Source of the DNA: an uncultured Flavobacteriales bacterium
GTDB taxonomy: Bacteria; Bacteroidota; Bacteroidia; Flavobacteriales_D; Parvicellaceae
Direction: 5' to 3'
DNA length: 34,471 nucleotides
Assembly (NCBI GenBank): GCA_905480225.1
Contig: CAJQPO010000074.1
Location: 1 to 34,471, forward strand
Shown: positions 1 through 8,048 of the stretch, piece after piece
How positions within the stretch are numbered: position 1 is the first letter of the stretch
Layout of the letters: each line of letters starts with the position of its first letter
Made by a program: the position numbers and the translations under genes
Notes under the pieces: generated by a model
Told to the model about the DNA's origin: nothing
Seen by the model: the letters and a program-made list of their open reading frames with translations, nothing else
Database searches by the model: none

Positions 1-209
1 TAAAAAGCAGGTTTCAAGTATTTAATTGAATAATCTGTTACTGGAAGCAGTACTCCTTGAATTTCCATATCCCGGTAAGAAACTCCCAAGGACCTCAAAG
101 CTTCTACTCTGGCAACCTCAAAGTACTGTGCATAATTTCCATAATAGCAATAACCCATTTGATCAGTCTCTGCATACCTTACTCTAATTTTAATTTCGGA
201 ATAGAACAT
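1..209 (-). CDS. Acyl-CoA thioesterase, YbgC/4-hydroxybenzoyl-CoA family (partial, N-terminus only)
   Basis: The minus strand reads from an ATG at 207-209 to the window edge, giving about 69 N-terminal residues that begin MFYSEIKIRVRYAETDQMG. The run YAETDQMG followed by YYGNYAQYFEVAR is the hallmark of the single-domain hot-dog thioesterases related to YbgC and 4-hydroxybenzoyl-CoA thioesterase. In that family the Asp of the ETD segment is catalytic, and the proteins are usually about 135 residues, so roughly half the gene is missing here. It hydrolyses acyl-CoA thioesters in the cytoplasm; the substrate cannot be read from the sequence. It diverges from the nucleotidase genes that start at 248. 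Confidence 0.85.
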   Translation of the reverse strand, partial: MFYSEIKIRVRYAETDQMGYCYYGNYAQYFEVARVEALRSLGVSYRDMEIQGVLLPVTDYSIKYLKPAF

Positions 210-247
210 TTCTTATTGCTTATCTAAATTTACTATTATTGTTTGCT

Positions 248-1042
248 ATGCAAAACCTCATGCACCTATTCCTTTTAACCATCGTGTTGTTAGCATCATT
301 AGGATGTTCGAATTTTCGAATAGTAAATAATGACTTTGAAAACCGCTCGATTAACGACAACATCTCATCCGACGCCAAGACATTAAATAGCTTATCACAT
401 TACAAAGCATCCATTGACAGTGCTATGAATAAACGCATAGGAACATCCTCTTCTCTAATGATGAAGGGGTCTCCTGAAGGAAAATTAGGCAATTTTTGTG
501 CTGATGTAATTTATACACAAGCAGAAAGATGGAATAGCGCGCAAACAGGACCATCCAAGCCAATTGATTTTGCAATACTGAATAATGGAGGGCTAAGGGT
601 TCCTATTGACTCGGGAGAAATTACGATACGAAATATTTACGAATTAATGCCTTTTGAAAATGAAATCGTTGTTGTTGATATTTCTGGAAAAAGAATGAAT
701 GAATTAATCCGATATATTCAAAGTAGAACGATGGGAAAAGGAAGGAAATCTGGTGTGCCCGTATCGCGGCATATGCGGATTCGATACACTTCAAGTAAGA
801 CTCATTTTAAGTGCCAAATAAAAAGTAAACCTTTCGACGAAACTAAGACTTATAAAATAGCCACTTCTGATTATTTGGCTAAAGGAGGTGATGAAATGAC
901 TTTTTTTGAATCTCCAATTCAACTGATTGAAACAGGGATTAAATTACGAGATGCTTTTATTGATTTGATTCAAGAAAATGACCAGAAAGGCATACGCATC
1001 AATGGCACATTAGACCAAAGAATAATCTATGAACCAGAATAG
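248..1042 (+). CDS. Lipoprotein with 5'-nucleotidase C-terminal (substrate-binding) domain
   Basis: This 264-residue protein carries a lipoprotein signal ending LASLGC, with the lipidated Cys at about residue 20. An in-frame TTG at 239 exists, but ATG 248 (or 260) gives a compact signal peptide and is preferred. The body matches the C-terminal domain of UshA/NT5E-type nucleotidases: NNGGLRVPIDSGEITIRNIY followed by ELMPFENE, and near the end DYLAKGGDEM. That domain binds the nucleoside base and closes over the metallophosphatase domain; it has no metal centre of its own. The catalytic half is the next gene, which overlaps it by 14 bp. Together they probably form a periplasmic nucleotidase complex that releases phosphate and nucleosides from nucleotides. 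Confidence 0.85.
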   Translation: MQNLMHLFLLTIVLLASLGCSNFRIVNNDFENRSINDNISSDAKTLNSLSHYKASIDSAMNKRIGTSSSLMMKGSPEGKLGNFCADVIYTQAERWNSAQTGPSKPIDFAILNNGGLRVPIDSGEITIRNIYELMPFENEIVVVDISGKRMNELIRYIQSRTMGKGRKSGVPVSRHMRIRYTSSKTHFKCQIKSKPFDETKTYKIATSDYLAKGGDEMTFFESPIQLIETGIKLRDAFIDLIQENDQKGIRINGTLDQRIIYEPE

Positions 1043-1976
1043 ACGAGAATTTATTAAAACAATGAGCCTTGGAACTGCTGGACTATTTGCACTTAGCTCG
1101 TTCGACATTAGTAGGTTAGCAGATGAAGTTGATTTAATTCGTTTAACCATTGTTCATACCAATGATATGCATAGCCAAATTGAGGCCTTTCCAATTGGAC
1201 ATAAAAAATATGCTGGAATGGGTGGCATGGCTAAAAGGGCATCAATCATTCATTCAATTCGAAAGAACTCATCGCATATGCTTTTACTGGATAGTGGAGA
1301 TATTTTCCAAGGAACACCCTACTTTAATTTTTTTGGTGGCGAAGTCGAATTTAAATTAATGAGTCAAATGGGATACGATTGCGCTACCATGGGGAATCAT
1401 GATTTTGATAATGGCTTAATCGGTTTTGAAAAAATGTTACCTAACGCAAACTTCCCGTTTGTTGCATCGAATTATGATTTTTCTGACACTATTCTTGATA
1501 AAAAAACTCATCCCTATAAAACATTTAAAAAGGGCCCTCTAAAGATTGGGGTTTTCGGCATTGGCATTAAATTAGAAGGACTTGTAAATAAAGACCTTTA
1601 CGGCAACACCGTGCATAGAGACGAAATAGTTACGGCGAATAAGACTGCTGAAATATTAGTTGATAAAGGTTGTGATTTTGTCATCTGCTTATCCCATCTT
1701 GGATATCGGTACAATGAAAATAAAATAAGCGATCTAGAACTTGCAAAAGAAACTTGTAATATTGACCTTATACTTGGCGGACATACGCATACGTTTCTGG
1801 ACGAACCGACATCCGTAATGAACAGCGTAAACCAAGCTGTAGTTATCAATCAGGCAGGTTGGGCTGGGTTAGTTATAGGTAAATTAGACTTCTTTTTTGA
1901 AAAAAGTTCAAAAAGAAAGTGGGATAATAACATGGCATTGTTCACAAATAAAAACTGTGCCAAAAAAATTATTTAA
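1029..1976 (+). CDS. Tat-exported metallophosphatase, catalytic half of a split 5'-nucleotidase
   Basis: The 315-residue protein begins with a twin-arginine signal (NRREFIK at residues 4-10) and a short hydrophobic stretch, so it should be exported folded by Tat. The calcineurin-like metal-site blocks are all visible: HTNDMHS (D46, H48), DSGD (88-91), GNHDFD (122-127), a SHLGY block and GGHTHTF. The protein stops where the UshA-type C-terminal domain would begin, and that domain is encoded by the overlapping gene just upstream. Family knowledge gives hydrolysis of 5'-nucleotides or related phosphoesters using two divalent metals. The exact substrate is not readable. The pair is co-transcribed and probably translationally coupled. 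Confidence 0.88.
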   Translation: MNQNRREFIKTMSLGTAGLFALSSFDISRLADEVDLIRLTIVHTNDMHSQIEAFPIGHKKYAGMGGMAKRASIIHSIRKNSSHMLLLDSGDIFQGTPYFNFFGGEVEFKLMSQMGYDCATMGNHDFDNGLIGFEKMLPNANFPFVASNYDFSDTILDKKTHPYKTFKKGPLKIGVFGIGIKLEGLVNKDLYGNTVHRDEIVTANKTAEILVDKGCDFVICLSHLGYRYNENKISDLELAKETCNIDLILGGHTHTFLDEPTSVMNSVNQAVVINQAGWAGLVIGKLDFFFEKSSKRKWDNNMALFTNKNCAKKII

Positions 1977-2050
1977 ACCGAAGTAAATTATTTTAAAAAA
2001 GCAATACCAAATTCGTTTTTTTTATAACTTTTTTATCCAAATATTTGTTC

Positions 2051-2100
2051 TGTGATAATTAAGAAGGCTACTTAACTAAGCGACTCCCTTAATTATCGTG
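2051..2100. repeat. Inverted repeat (dyad) in the dnaA leader
   Basis: GATAATTAAG at 2054-2063 is perfectly repeated in inverse at 2088-2097 (CTTAATTATC). Three further G-U-type pairs would extend the stem outward in RNA (2051-2053 with 2098-2100). The 24-base interior holds a smaller dyad, CTTA-AC-TAAG at 2071-2080. It lies about 40 bp before the dnaA start. It could be an RNA hairpin or a protein-binding operator. No T-run follows, so it is not an ordinary terminator. Confidence 0.6.
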
Positions 2101-2138
2101 AGCACATTGGATTAACTGACCTTTTAACTTTTTATTGT

Positions 2139-3569
2139 ATGAAAAAAAACCATGAATCTGTATGGACAAATTGCTTGTCCGTCATAAAAGACAACGTTAG
2201 TTTACAGAGTTACAAAACATGGTTTGAGCCGATAAAATCGGTCAAAATAAAAAACAGCATTTTAACCATTCAGGTACCCTCACAATTTTTTTATGAGTGG
2301 CTAGAGGAACACTATATTGAACTCCTAAGAAAAACCATTCGAAAAGAGATTGGACCAGATGCGAAACTCGAGTACAGTATTGTCATGGAGAACAATGCTA
2401 GAAGCACCAATCCTTACACAGTAAAAATTCCAACTACCAATACTAAGGCTCTAAAAAACCCTTCGGTTTCAATGCCTTTAGATGTAAGTAAGAATCCTAT
2501 TAAAAATCCGTTCATTATACCTGGATTAAGAAAAGTCAATGTAGATTCTAACTTAAATCCAAATTATTCATTTGAGAACCTAGTGGAAGGAGATTGTAAT
2601 CGCCTAGCAAGATCTGCTGGATATGCGGTTGCTAACAAACCCGGAGGAACTGCATTTAACCCCTTACTTATCTACGGTGGAGTCGGTTTGGGAAAAACGC
2701 ATTTAACGCATTCTATCGGCATTGGAATTAAAAATAAATTCCCCAACAAAACTGTTCTATACGTTTCATCAGAGAAATTTACACATCAGTTTATTGATGC
2801 GGTAAAAAACAACAACACAAATGATTTCATTCATTTCTATCAGATGATTGACGTGTTGTTAATTGATGACGTTCAATTCTTTGCTGGAAAAGAAAAAACG
2901 CAAGACGTATTCTTTCATATTTTCAATCACCTGCACCAAACTGGTAAGCAGCTGGTGCTGACTTCCGATAAACCACCTGTTGAAATGCAAGGCATGGAGC
3001 AAAGACTTCTTTCTCGTTTTAAATGGGGGTTGTCCGCTGATCTTCAAGTTCCAGACCTTGAAACAAGAATAGCTATTCTTCAAAAGAAAATGTACTCAGA
3101 TGGTATTGATTTACCAAAAGAAGTAGTAGAATATTTGGCCTACAGTATATCCAGTAACATTCGAGAATTAGAAGGCGCTTTAATTTCACTCATTGCACAG
3201 TCCTCTTTAAATAAAAAGGCCATTACACTGGATCTCGCGAAACAAATGATAGATAAATTTGTGAAAAACACAGCGAGAGAAGTGTCCATCGAATACATTC
3301 AAAAAGTTGTGTGCGATTATTTCGATTTACCCATCGAACTAATGAAGTCGAAGACAAGAAAAAGAGAAGTTGTACAAGCGAGACAAATTGCAATGTTCTT
3401 CGCGAAAAAGATGACCAAGTCTTCTCTAGCCAATATCGGTGCACACTGTGGAGGAAAAGATCATGCAACCGTATTGCATGCCTGTAGAACAGTTAATAAC
3501 TTATCCGAGACTGATAAATCATTTCGAAGTTATTTAGATGATTTAGAAAAGAAATTGAGTGTTCAATAA
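2139..3569 (+). CDS. dnaA: Chromosomal replication initiator DnaA
   Basis: At 476 residues this is a normal-length DnaA. Domain I occupies roughly residues 1-80 (SLQSYKTWFEPI), followed by a variable linker to about 145. The AAA+ core has Walker A GGVGLGKTH near 179-187 and Walker B LLIDDVQFF near 240-248. The C-terminal DNA-binding domain carries the DnaA signature GGKDHATVLHACRTV near residues 437-451. It binds DnaA boxes as an ATP complex and melts the origin. The start at ATG 2139 begins MKKNHESVW, right for the family. Neither dnaN nor rpmH is nearby; the neighbours are a split nucleotidase and, across a terminator, phosphatase genes. A single near-match to a DnaA box (TTATCCAAA, about 2033) lies upstream. 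Confidence 0.98.
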   Translation: MKKNHESVWTNCLSVIKDNVSLQSYKTWFEPIKSVKIKNSILTIQVPSQFFYEWLEEHYIELLRKTIRKEIGPDAKLEYSIVMENNARSTNPYTVKIPTTNTKALKNPSVSMPLDVSKNPIKNPFIIPGLRKVNVDSNLNPNYSFENLVEGDCNRLARSAGYAVANKPGGTAFNPLLIYGGVGLGKTHLTHSIGIGIKNKFPNKTVLYVSSEKFTHQFIDAVKNNNTNDFIHFYQMIDVLLIDDVQFFAGKEKTQDVFFHIFNHLHQTGKQLVLTSDKPPVEMQGMEQRLLSRFKWGLSADLQVPDLETRIAILQKKMYSDGIDLPKEVVEYLAYSISSNIRELEGALISLIAQSSLNKKAITLDLAKQMIDKFVKNTAREVSIEYIQKVVCDYFDLPIELMKSKTRKREVVQARQIAMFFAKKMTKSSLANIGAHCGGKDHATVLHACRTVNNLSETDKSFRSYLDDLEKKLSVQ

Positions 3570-3587
3570 AGAAATAATAGCATTACT

Positions 3588-3624
3588 AAAAAAACCTCCT
3601 TATTTAAATGGGAGGTTTTTTTTT
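3588..3624. terminator. Bidirectional rho-independent terminator between dnaA and the alkaline phosphatase gene
   Basis: AAAAACCTCC and GGAGGTTTTT pair across an 11-base loop, with an A-run on the left and a T-run of nine on the right. It therefore works for dnaA (plus) and for the convergent phosphatase gene ending at 3646 (minus). Confidence 0.9.
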
Positions 3625-3645
3625 GAATGCACTTTTCACATCCGC

Positions 3646-4815
3646 TTAAAGCTTTGTTTTATTTCCAGCATTGTATGAGCCCACCTGTCTAAATAAACGG
3701 TGAATTTTAGTATTATCATAGATTCCACCAAAAAGAATAGCTTGCGGACCGGTTGCCAATACTGGAACCATTGTGCTACTGTGCCCACCAGTAGAAAATT
3801 CTACCGCTATGCTATTGTAATCACTATACATCGACCTGTAAGGCCCTGTTTTTAACTCACTTGCCATTGTAAATCCGCCAGTCTCATGATCTGCAGTGAC
3901 CACTACTAAAGTGTTGCCTTGTTCCGCAGCATAATCTAAAGCCACTCCTACTGCCTTATCAAAATCCAACACTTCTTGAATAACGTACTCACCGACATTT
4001 GAATGCCCTCCCCAATCAATCTGAGAACCCTCTATAACCAGAAAAAATGGTTCCTCTTTTAGAGAAAGATGATCAATGGCCCTCTTGGTTGCCGTTGGTA
4101 GAAAATCAGCTCTTCCTAAATGTTTAGGTGTCAATCCATCAGGAGCCATTAGATAAACTGGCTTTTGATCTCCTCCTTTCCATGGGGCATCAATTGAATT
4201 CGTGTCTAAGAAAAATCCATTAGCTGCTAATGTATCTGCATAATTAAGTGAATCTGATCGATTACAGAACCATTTGTAACCACCTCCAGCTATGAAATCA
4301 ACTTCACTGGATGCTAACTGCTTAGCAATTTCCTCTTGCATCATTCTGCTTGATACATGAGCATAAAATGAAGCAGGTGTTGCATGTGTTATCGAGGAAG
4401 TAGAAACAACACCTGTATTCCAACCTTGGGCAGACAATTCTTCAATTATTGTTTCCAAATCATTGGTGTCCATGTCAACACCTATTGCCCCATTGTACGT
4501 TTTTTTACCACACGCAAAAGCCGTCGCCCCTGCTGCAGAATCCGTAATTTTATGCGACCCAGATGGAGTTTTGGACAGCCCAACTATCGGAAATCTTGAA
4601 AAATTTGGTTCTCCTTCACCAAAAAAATAGGCACTAGACATTTGAGACAAGCCCATACCGTCACCTACCAAAAAAACAATGTTTAAAGGAAGACTTTTCT
4701 TGATTGGTAATGGCGATTCATCAGTTTCTTCAGAGGTGCATCCAATCAAAATTAAAAGTACTGACAGGAGTCCAACCCATTTTAATTCGTTAAAGAGAAT
4801 AATCATGTGCTTCAT
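3646..4815 (-). CDS. Alkaline phosphatase, lipoprotein
   Basis: This 389-residue PhoA-superfamily enzyme has a lipoprotein signal ending LILIGC (Cys26). The metal and nucleophile motifs are present: VGDGMG (Asp52), the catalytic serine in DSAAGATAF (Ser93), HATPASFYAH, EGSQIDWGGHSN, TADHETGGF and GGHSS near the end. The family removes phosphate from many phosphomonoesters in the periplasm using two zinc ions and magnesium. Tethering to a membrane would keep released phosphate close to the cell. With the 5'-nucleotidase pair on the other side of dnaA it suggests organic-phosphorus scavenging. I see no recognisable Pho box. A second ATG three codons in is an alternative start. Confidence 0.93.
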   Translation of the reverse strand: MKHMIILFNELKWVGLLSVLLILIGCTSEETDESPLPIKKSLPLNIVFLVGDGMGLSQMSSAYFFGEGEPNFSRFPIVGLSKTPSGSHKITDSAAGATAFACGKKTYNGAIGVDMDTNDLETIIEELSAQGWNTGVVSTSSITHATPASFYAHVSSRMMQEEIAKQLASSEVDFIAGGGYKWFCNRSDSLNYADTLAANGFFLDTNSIDAPWKGGDQKPVYLMAPDGLTPKHLGRADFLPTATKRAIDHLSLKEEPFFLVIEGSQIDWGGHSNVGEYVIQEVLDFDKAVGVALDYAAEQGNTLVVVTADHETGGFTMASELKTGPYRSMYSDYNSIAVEFSTGGHSSTMVPVLATGPQAILFGGIYDNTKIHRLFRQVGSYNAGNKTKL

Positions 4816-4943
4816 TCAAGAGTATTAAATTTCCGGGTTCCAGGCACCAATTAAAGCCTAAAATCTAAATGATTTAGTTCCAGATGTGCAAGATAAGCAT
4901 TGATTTAGTTTTGAAATAACTCAAAACAATTATTGCGTAATAT

Positions 4944-5831
4944 TTAAGACTTTATTTTAAACCCTACCCATAATTGTTTAAAAAAACTCTTTGGAAATCG
5001 CTCGTCTCCTTCAAACCCAAGTGGAATATCCCGACCGTCAGCAGGTACATAACTTGTTCTGAAAATATAATCCCAACAACTTAGACTGATTCCGAAATTT
5101 ACTCCATATTTTTTTTCTCCCGGAAGTACTTTGGAATGATGCCAAATGTGCATTCGTGGATTATTGAAAAGAAATCTCAACCAACCATAATTTATACGAA
5201 TGTTAGCATGATTTAGATGTCCTATTGCAATAGAGATATAATAAACAATAAACGCTTGCTCAGGGTTGAAATTACCTATCAACATCATGGCCATATACTT
5301 GACGGGAGTATAAATCACATTTTCCATCCAATGGTAACGAAAATGTGCCGCAAATCCCATTTCCTTTACGGAGTGATGAACCTGATGAAAACGCCATAAA
5401 AACTTAAATCGGTGCAGACAAATGTGCGTAATCCATTGCACAAAATCTAAAGCAACAAAAAAGATTGCAAGCTGCAACCAATTTGGAAAATCGCTCAAGT
5501 CAATTAACGCAAACTTAGACACATCACCTCCAACAATATCCGTAAACCAATGTTCCGTAACGGTCGAAAAAGCCATGAAAATAATGAGCTTAAACAAATA
5601 AAAGTTGAAATACATGTAAAATAAATCAAGCCAGAAATCTTTTCGGAAAACGGACTGATTACGTCGCCATGGGAAAATTATTTCTATGCTCCACAAAAAC
5701 AGCGAAAGGATTGTCAGCCAAACAAAATAATTTACGTACCACGGAGAAGTTTGTAGTGAAATTTCTTTCCAGGTATAGCTACCGAACTCTACAAATGAAT
5801 TTAGAAAAATATCCCAATAAGTTACTTCCAT
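4944..5831 (-). CDS. Sterol desaturase / fatty acid hydroxylase family membrane di-iron enzyme
   Basis: The start is taken at ATG 5831 (MEVTYWDIF), not the GTG four codons upstream, giving 295 residues. Several hydrophobic segments surround the three histidine clusters of the superfamily: HICLH (HX3H), HQVHH (HX2HH) and HIWHH (HX2HH), with NHANI between the last two. These ligate a di-iron centre at the cytoplasmic membrane face that performs O2-dependent hydroxylation or desaturation of lipid chains. The lipid substrate is not deducible; bacterial members act on sterols, ornithine lipids, carotenoids or fatty acids. The gene stands alone, 128 bp upstream of the phosphatase gene on the same strand. 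Confidence 0.88.
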   Translation of the reverse strand: MEVTYWDIFLNSFVEFGSYTWKEISLQTSPWYVNYFVWLTILSLFLWSIEIIFPWRRNQSVFRKDFWLDLFYMYFNFYLFKLIIFMAFSTVTEHWFTDIVGGDVSKFALIDLSDFPNWLQLAIFFVALDFVQWITHICLHRFKFLWRFHQVHHSVKEMGFAAHFRYHWMENVIYTPVKYMAMMLIGNFNPEQAFIVYYISIAIGHLNHANIRINYGWLRFLFNNPRMHIWHHSKVLPGEKKYGVNFGISLSCWDYIFRTSYVPADGRDIPLGFEGDERFPKSFFKQLWVGFKIKS

Positions 5832-6016
5832 AATTGTCTGCACAGTTTATTCCTCATTTATAACTAAACGGTTTCACAATAAAACTGTTCAAATTCCTTA
5901 TTCTAAATTGTGTCTCAAACAAATATAATGATTGGATCCCTTCGTCCCTATTCACTTTCGTGTTAATACTATTTAATATCTAACATTATTCACTTGGTAT
6001 TTTTTATCTTCAATAA

Positions 6017-6487
6017 ATGAAAATTTTAATGGTTTGTTTAGGTAACATTTGTCGATCCCCAATGGCACACGGGATCATGAGAGATAAAATTAAAAAGCTC
6101 GAATTGAATGTTCATGTTGATTCTGCTGGCACATCTTCCTATCACATCGGCTCACCTCCAGACCTGCGACAACAAGAAACGGCAAGGTGTCACAATATAG
6201 ATATCAGTGATTTAAGAGCCAGGCAATTTACCAAAGATGATTTTGCTGAATTTGACCTCATTTATGCCATGGACAGTGCTAACCTTGCTAACATCATGGC
6301 TTTGAGTAAGGATGAAAATGAAAGCAAGAAAGTTTTTATGATTTTAAACGAAAGCCAACCCAACAAAAACCTGGATGTACCCGACCCCTATTACGGTAAT
6401 GACGATGGTTTTGAATTAGTCTATAATCTTCTCGAACAAGCGTGTACAGTAATCGCGAAAAAAATTGCAGATGGAACATACCGGTAA
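6017..6487 (+). CDS. Low-molecular-weight protein-tyrosine phosphatase
   Basis: The 156-residue protein opens with the LMW-PTP active-site loop CLGNICRS, with nucleophile Cys7 and phosphate-binding Arg13 (CX5R). It ends with the general-acid motif DPYYG at about residues 121-125. Length and layout are typical for the family, which dephosphorylates phosphotyrosine in the cytoplasm; related bacterial enzymes regulate polysaccharide kinases or act on arginine phosphate. No polysaccharide genes are near. The stop overlaps the start of the RsmI-like methyltransferase by 17 bp, so the two are coupled. Confidence 0.93.
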   Translation: MKILMVCLGNICRSPMAHGIMRDKIKKLELNVHVDSAGTSSYHIGSPPDLRQQETARCHNIDISDLRARQFTKDDFAEFDLIYAMDSANLANIMALSKDENESKKVFMILNESQPNKNLDVPDPYYGNDDGFELVYNLLEQACTVIAKKIADGTYR

Positions 6488-7175
6488 ATTATATCTACTC
6501 CCAAATCTTCTTGGACCTGTTGACAAAGATTTAGTCATAACTGCTGGAGCAATCGAAATTATTAATTCCTTAGAGCATTTTATTGTCGAAAATGAAAAAA
6601 CAGCCAGAAGACATCTTAGAGCTATCGGGTTTAATAAGTCATTTGATAATATAACCCTTTATTCAATTGGCAAGCACAGTGATCACGCTATGTATCCTTC
6701 ATACTTAAAGCCTGCACTGGACGGAATCCATATTGGAATATTATCAGAAGCAGGCATGGCAGGCATTGCGGACCCAGGTTCAGAAATTATTGCCCTGGCT
6801 CATAACTCGAATTTAAAAGTTGTGCCGCTATCTGGTGCATCTTCCATCATTATGGCATTAATTTCATCAGGAATGAATGGTCAGCAATTTAGTTTTCACG
6901 GTTATCTACCAAAAGAAAAAAGGGCCAGAATGAAAAAACTGCAACAGCTTGAACAGTCAGTTGGTTCATTTGGGTCTCAAATTTTTATGGAAACTCCATT
7001 CAGAAACAATCAATTGCTTGAAGATATTGTAAAGAACTGTTCTCATACGACGCGACTTTGCATTGCTTGTAACCTTACACTTTCCGATGAATTCATTTCA
7101 ACTAAAACAATTCTTGAATGGAAAAAATGCATACCAAATCTTCACAAAAAGCCAACGGTCTTTGTGATTGGGTAA
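6471..7175 (+). CDS. RsmI-like SAM-dependent methyltransferase (tetrapyrrole methylase fold)
   Basis: The start is set at ATG 6471 (MEHTGKLYLLPNLLG), two codons after an in-frame TTG, giving 234 residues. Recognisable segments are KTARRHLRAIG, SEAGMAGIADPGS, the Pro-Leu-Ser-Gly-Ala segment PLSGASSIIMALISSGMNG and FHGYLPKEK. These are the landmarks of RsmI/YraL, which 2'-O-methylates C1402 of 16S rRNA. RsmI proper is about 275-290 residues; this one is shorter and the usual N-terminal block is altered (GPVDKDLVITAG). It looks like the short paralogue common in Bacteroidota, whose target I cannot name. It overlaps the phosphatase gene upstream by 17 bp and abuts a convergent FKBP gene. Confidence 0.8.
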   Translation: MEHTGKLYLLPNLLGPVDKDLVITAGAIEIINSLEHFIVENEKTARRHLRAIGFNKSFDNITLYSIGKHSDHAMYPSYLKPALDGIHIGILSEAGMAGIADPGSEIIALAHNSNLKVVPLSGASSIIMALISSGMNGQQFSFHGYLPKEKRARMKKLQQLEQSVGSFGSQIFMETPFRNNQLLEDIVKNCSHTTRLCIACNLTLSDEFISTKTILEWKKCIPNLHKKPTVFVIG

Positions 7176-8048
7176 TTAGTTATTGAGAAGAATTCGGATG
7201 CCATAATGCAAGGCAGTATAACCAGGCACAAGTCCTCCTGCACTTCCATTTTCTCCAAACGCCATATTGCTCGGTACAACCACTTCTATAGAATCTCCAT
7301 ATTTTCTACCCGAAAGAGCTACTTCAAGCCCTTTTATTAATTGACCTTGTCGCCCATAGCTGAATTCATCAGGAACTAAGTTTCGGTACGTTGAGTAAAA
7401 CACGTTTTTTCCTTCTAAAAATTTACCTTCATAATTGAGCTTAATGAGGTCTCCAAAAGATATTTGTTCTCCCCTAACGGTATCAGTCTCAATAACGGCA
7501 ACATGAACTCCTCCCTCCTTTTGACTAAAACTCATTTGAGAACCCTCTAGAAACTTTTTAATTATACTAAACTCTTTCATTTCCATCCAATCTTTCTGTG
7601 CACGAATTTGTGCCAAATGATCAGAATAACTTTGGGTATTCACTACCCTAACACGCACCGTCATGACACTATCACCTTCTAAGAAATCAGGAACGTCACT
7701 TTCAAGGTAATTTTGAAAAAAATTCTCAGTTTCAATATAAATCACTGCGCTATCTCCAAGATGAAGCTCAGATAATACTTCTTGAAAAGTGCCAGGATCA
7801 GCTGTATTTAGATAATGATATTCTAAATGATTTACTTTGAATATAGTTGAGCTATAAAACAGAGAATCACTGCTATTGAAATAAGAAGTATACAAACTTA
7901 AATACGCACCCAATTCAATAGGATTTTCTTCTGCTGTAAAATCAAGTAGTTTGTATTTTACACCACCACTACTGGTGAAAAATTCGGGCTTTTCTGCACA
8001 ACAAGACAACAGAATCAAAAGAATAGCCGTTAATCTTATTTTATTCAA
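7176..8048 (-). CDS. FKBP-type peptidyl-prolyl isomerase lipoprotein with two FKBP-like domains
   Basis: The 290-residue lipoprotein (signal ending LLSCC, Cys16 or Cys17) shows two FKBP-like segments, roughly residues 26-135 and 165-288. The second is clearer: LNYEGKF, QLIKGLEVALSG, MAFGENGSAGG and a closing LHYGIRIL. Several pocket residues differ from classical FKBP: the FD pair reads FY, the pocket Trp is Leu (KGLEVAL), and Tyr of AYG is Phe. Activity may be weak, and a chaperone role for exported proteins is possible. The only workable start is TTG at 8048; no in-frame ATG lies near the signal peptide. TTG sits in TTGAATAA, overlapping the GldI-like stop by 8 bp. It is third in an operon with nrnA and the gldI-like gene. 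Confidence 0.82.
   Translation of the reverse strand: MNKIRLTAILLILLSCCAEKPEFFTSSGGVKYKLLDFTAEENPIELGAYLSLYTSYFNSSDSLFYSSTIFKVNHLEYHYLNTADPGTFQEVLSELHLGDSAVIYIETENFFQNYLESDVPDFLEGDSVMTVRVRVVNTQSYSDHLAQIRAQKDWMEMKEFSIIKKFLEGSQMSFSQKEGGVHVAVIETDTVRGEQISFGDLIKLNYEGKFLEGKNVFYSTYRNLVPDEFSYGRQGQLIKGLEVALSGRKYGDSIEVVVPSNMAFGENGSAGGLVPGYTALHYGIRILLNN

Noticed and set aside
1977..2138. Region before dnaA as a definite replication origin
   Set aside because: Only one near-match DnaA box is visible; without a box cluster or GC skew an origin call is not supported.
4908..4927. GTTTTGA-(6)-TCAAAAC inverted repeat downstream of the hydroxylase gene
   Set aside because: It is AT-rich and short and has no T-run after it, so I do not call it a terminator or operator.
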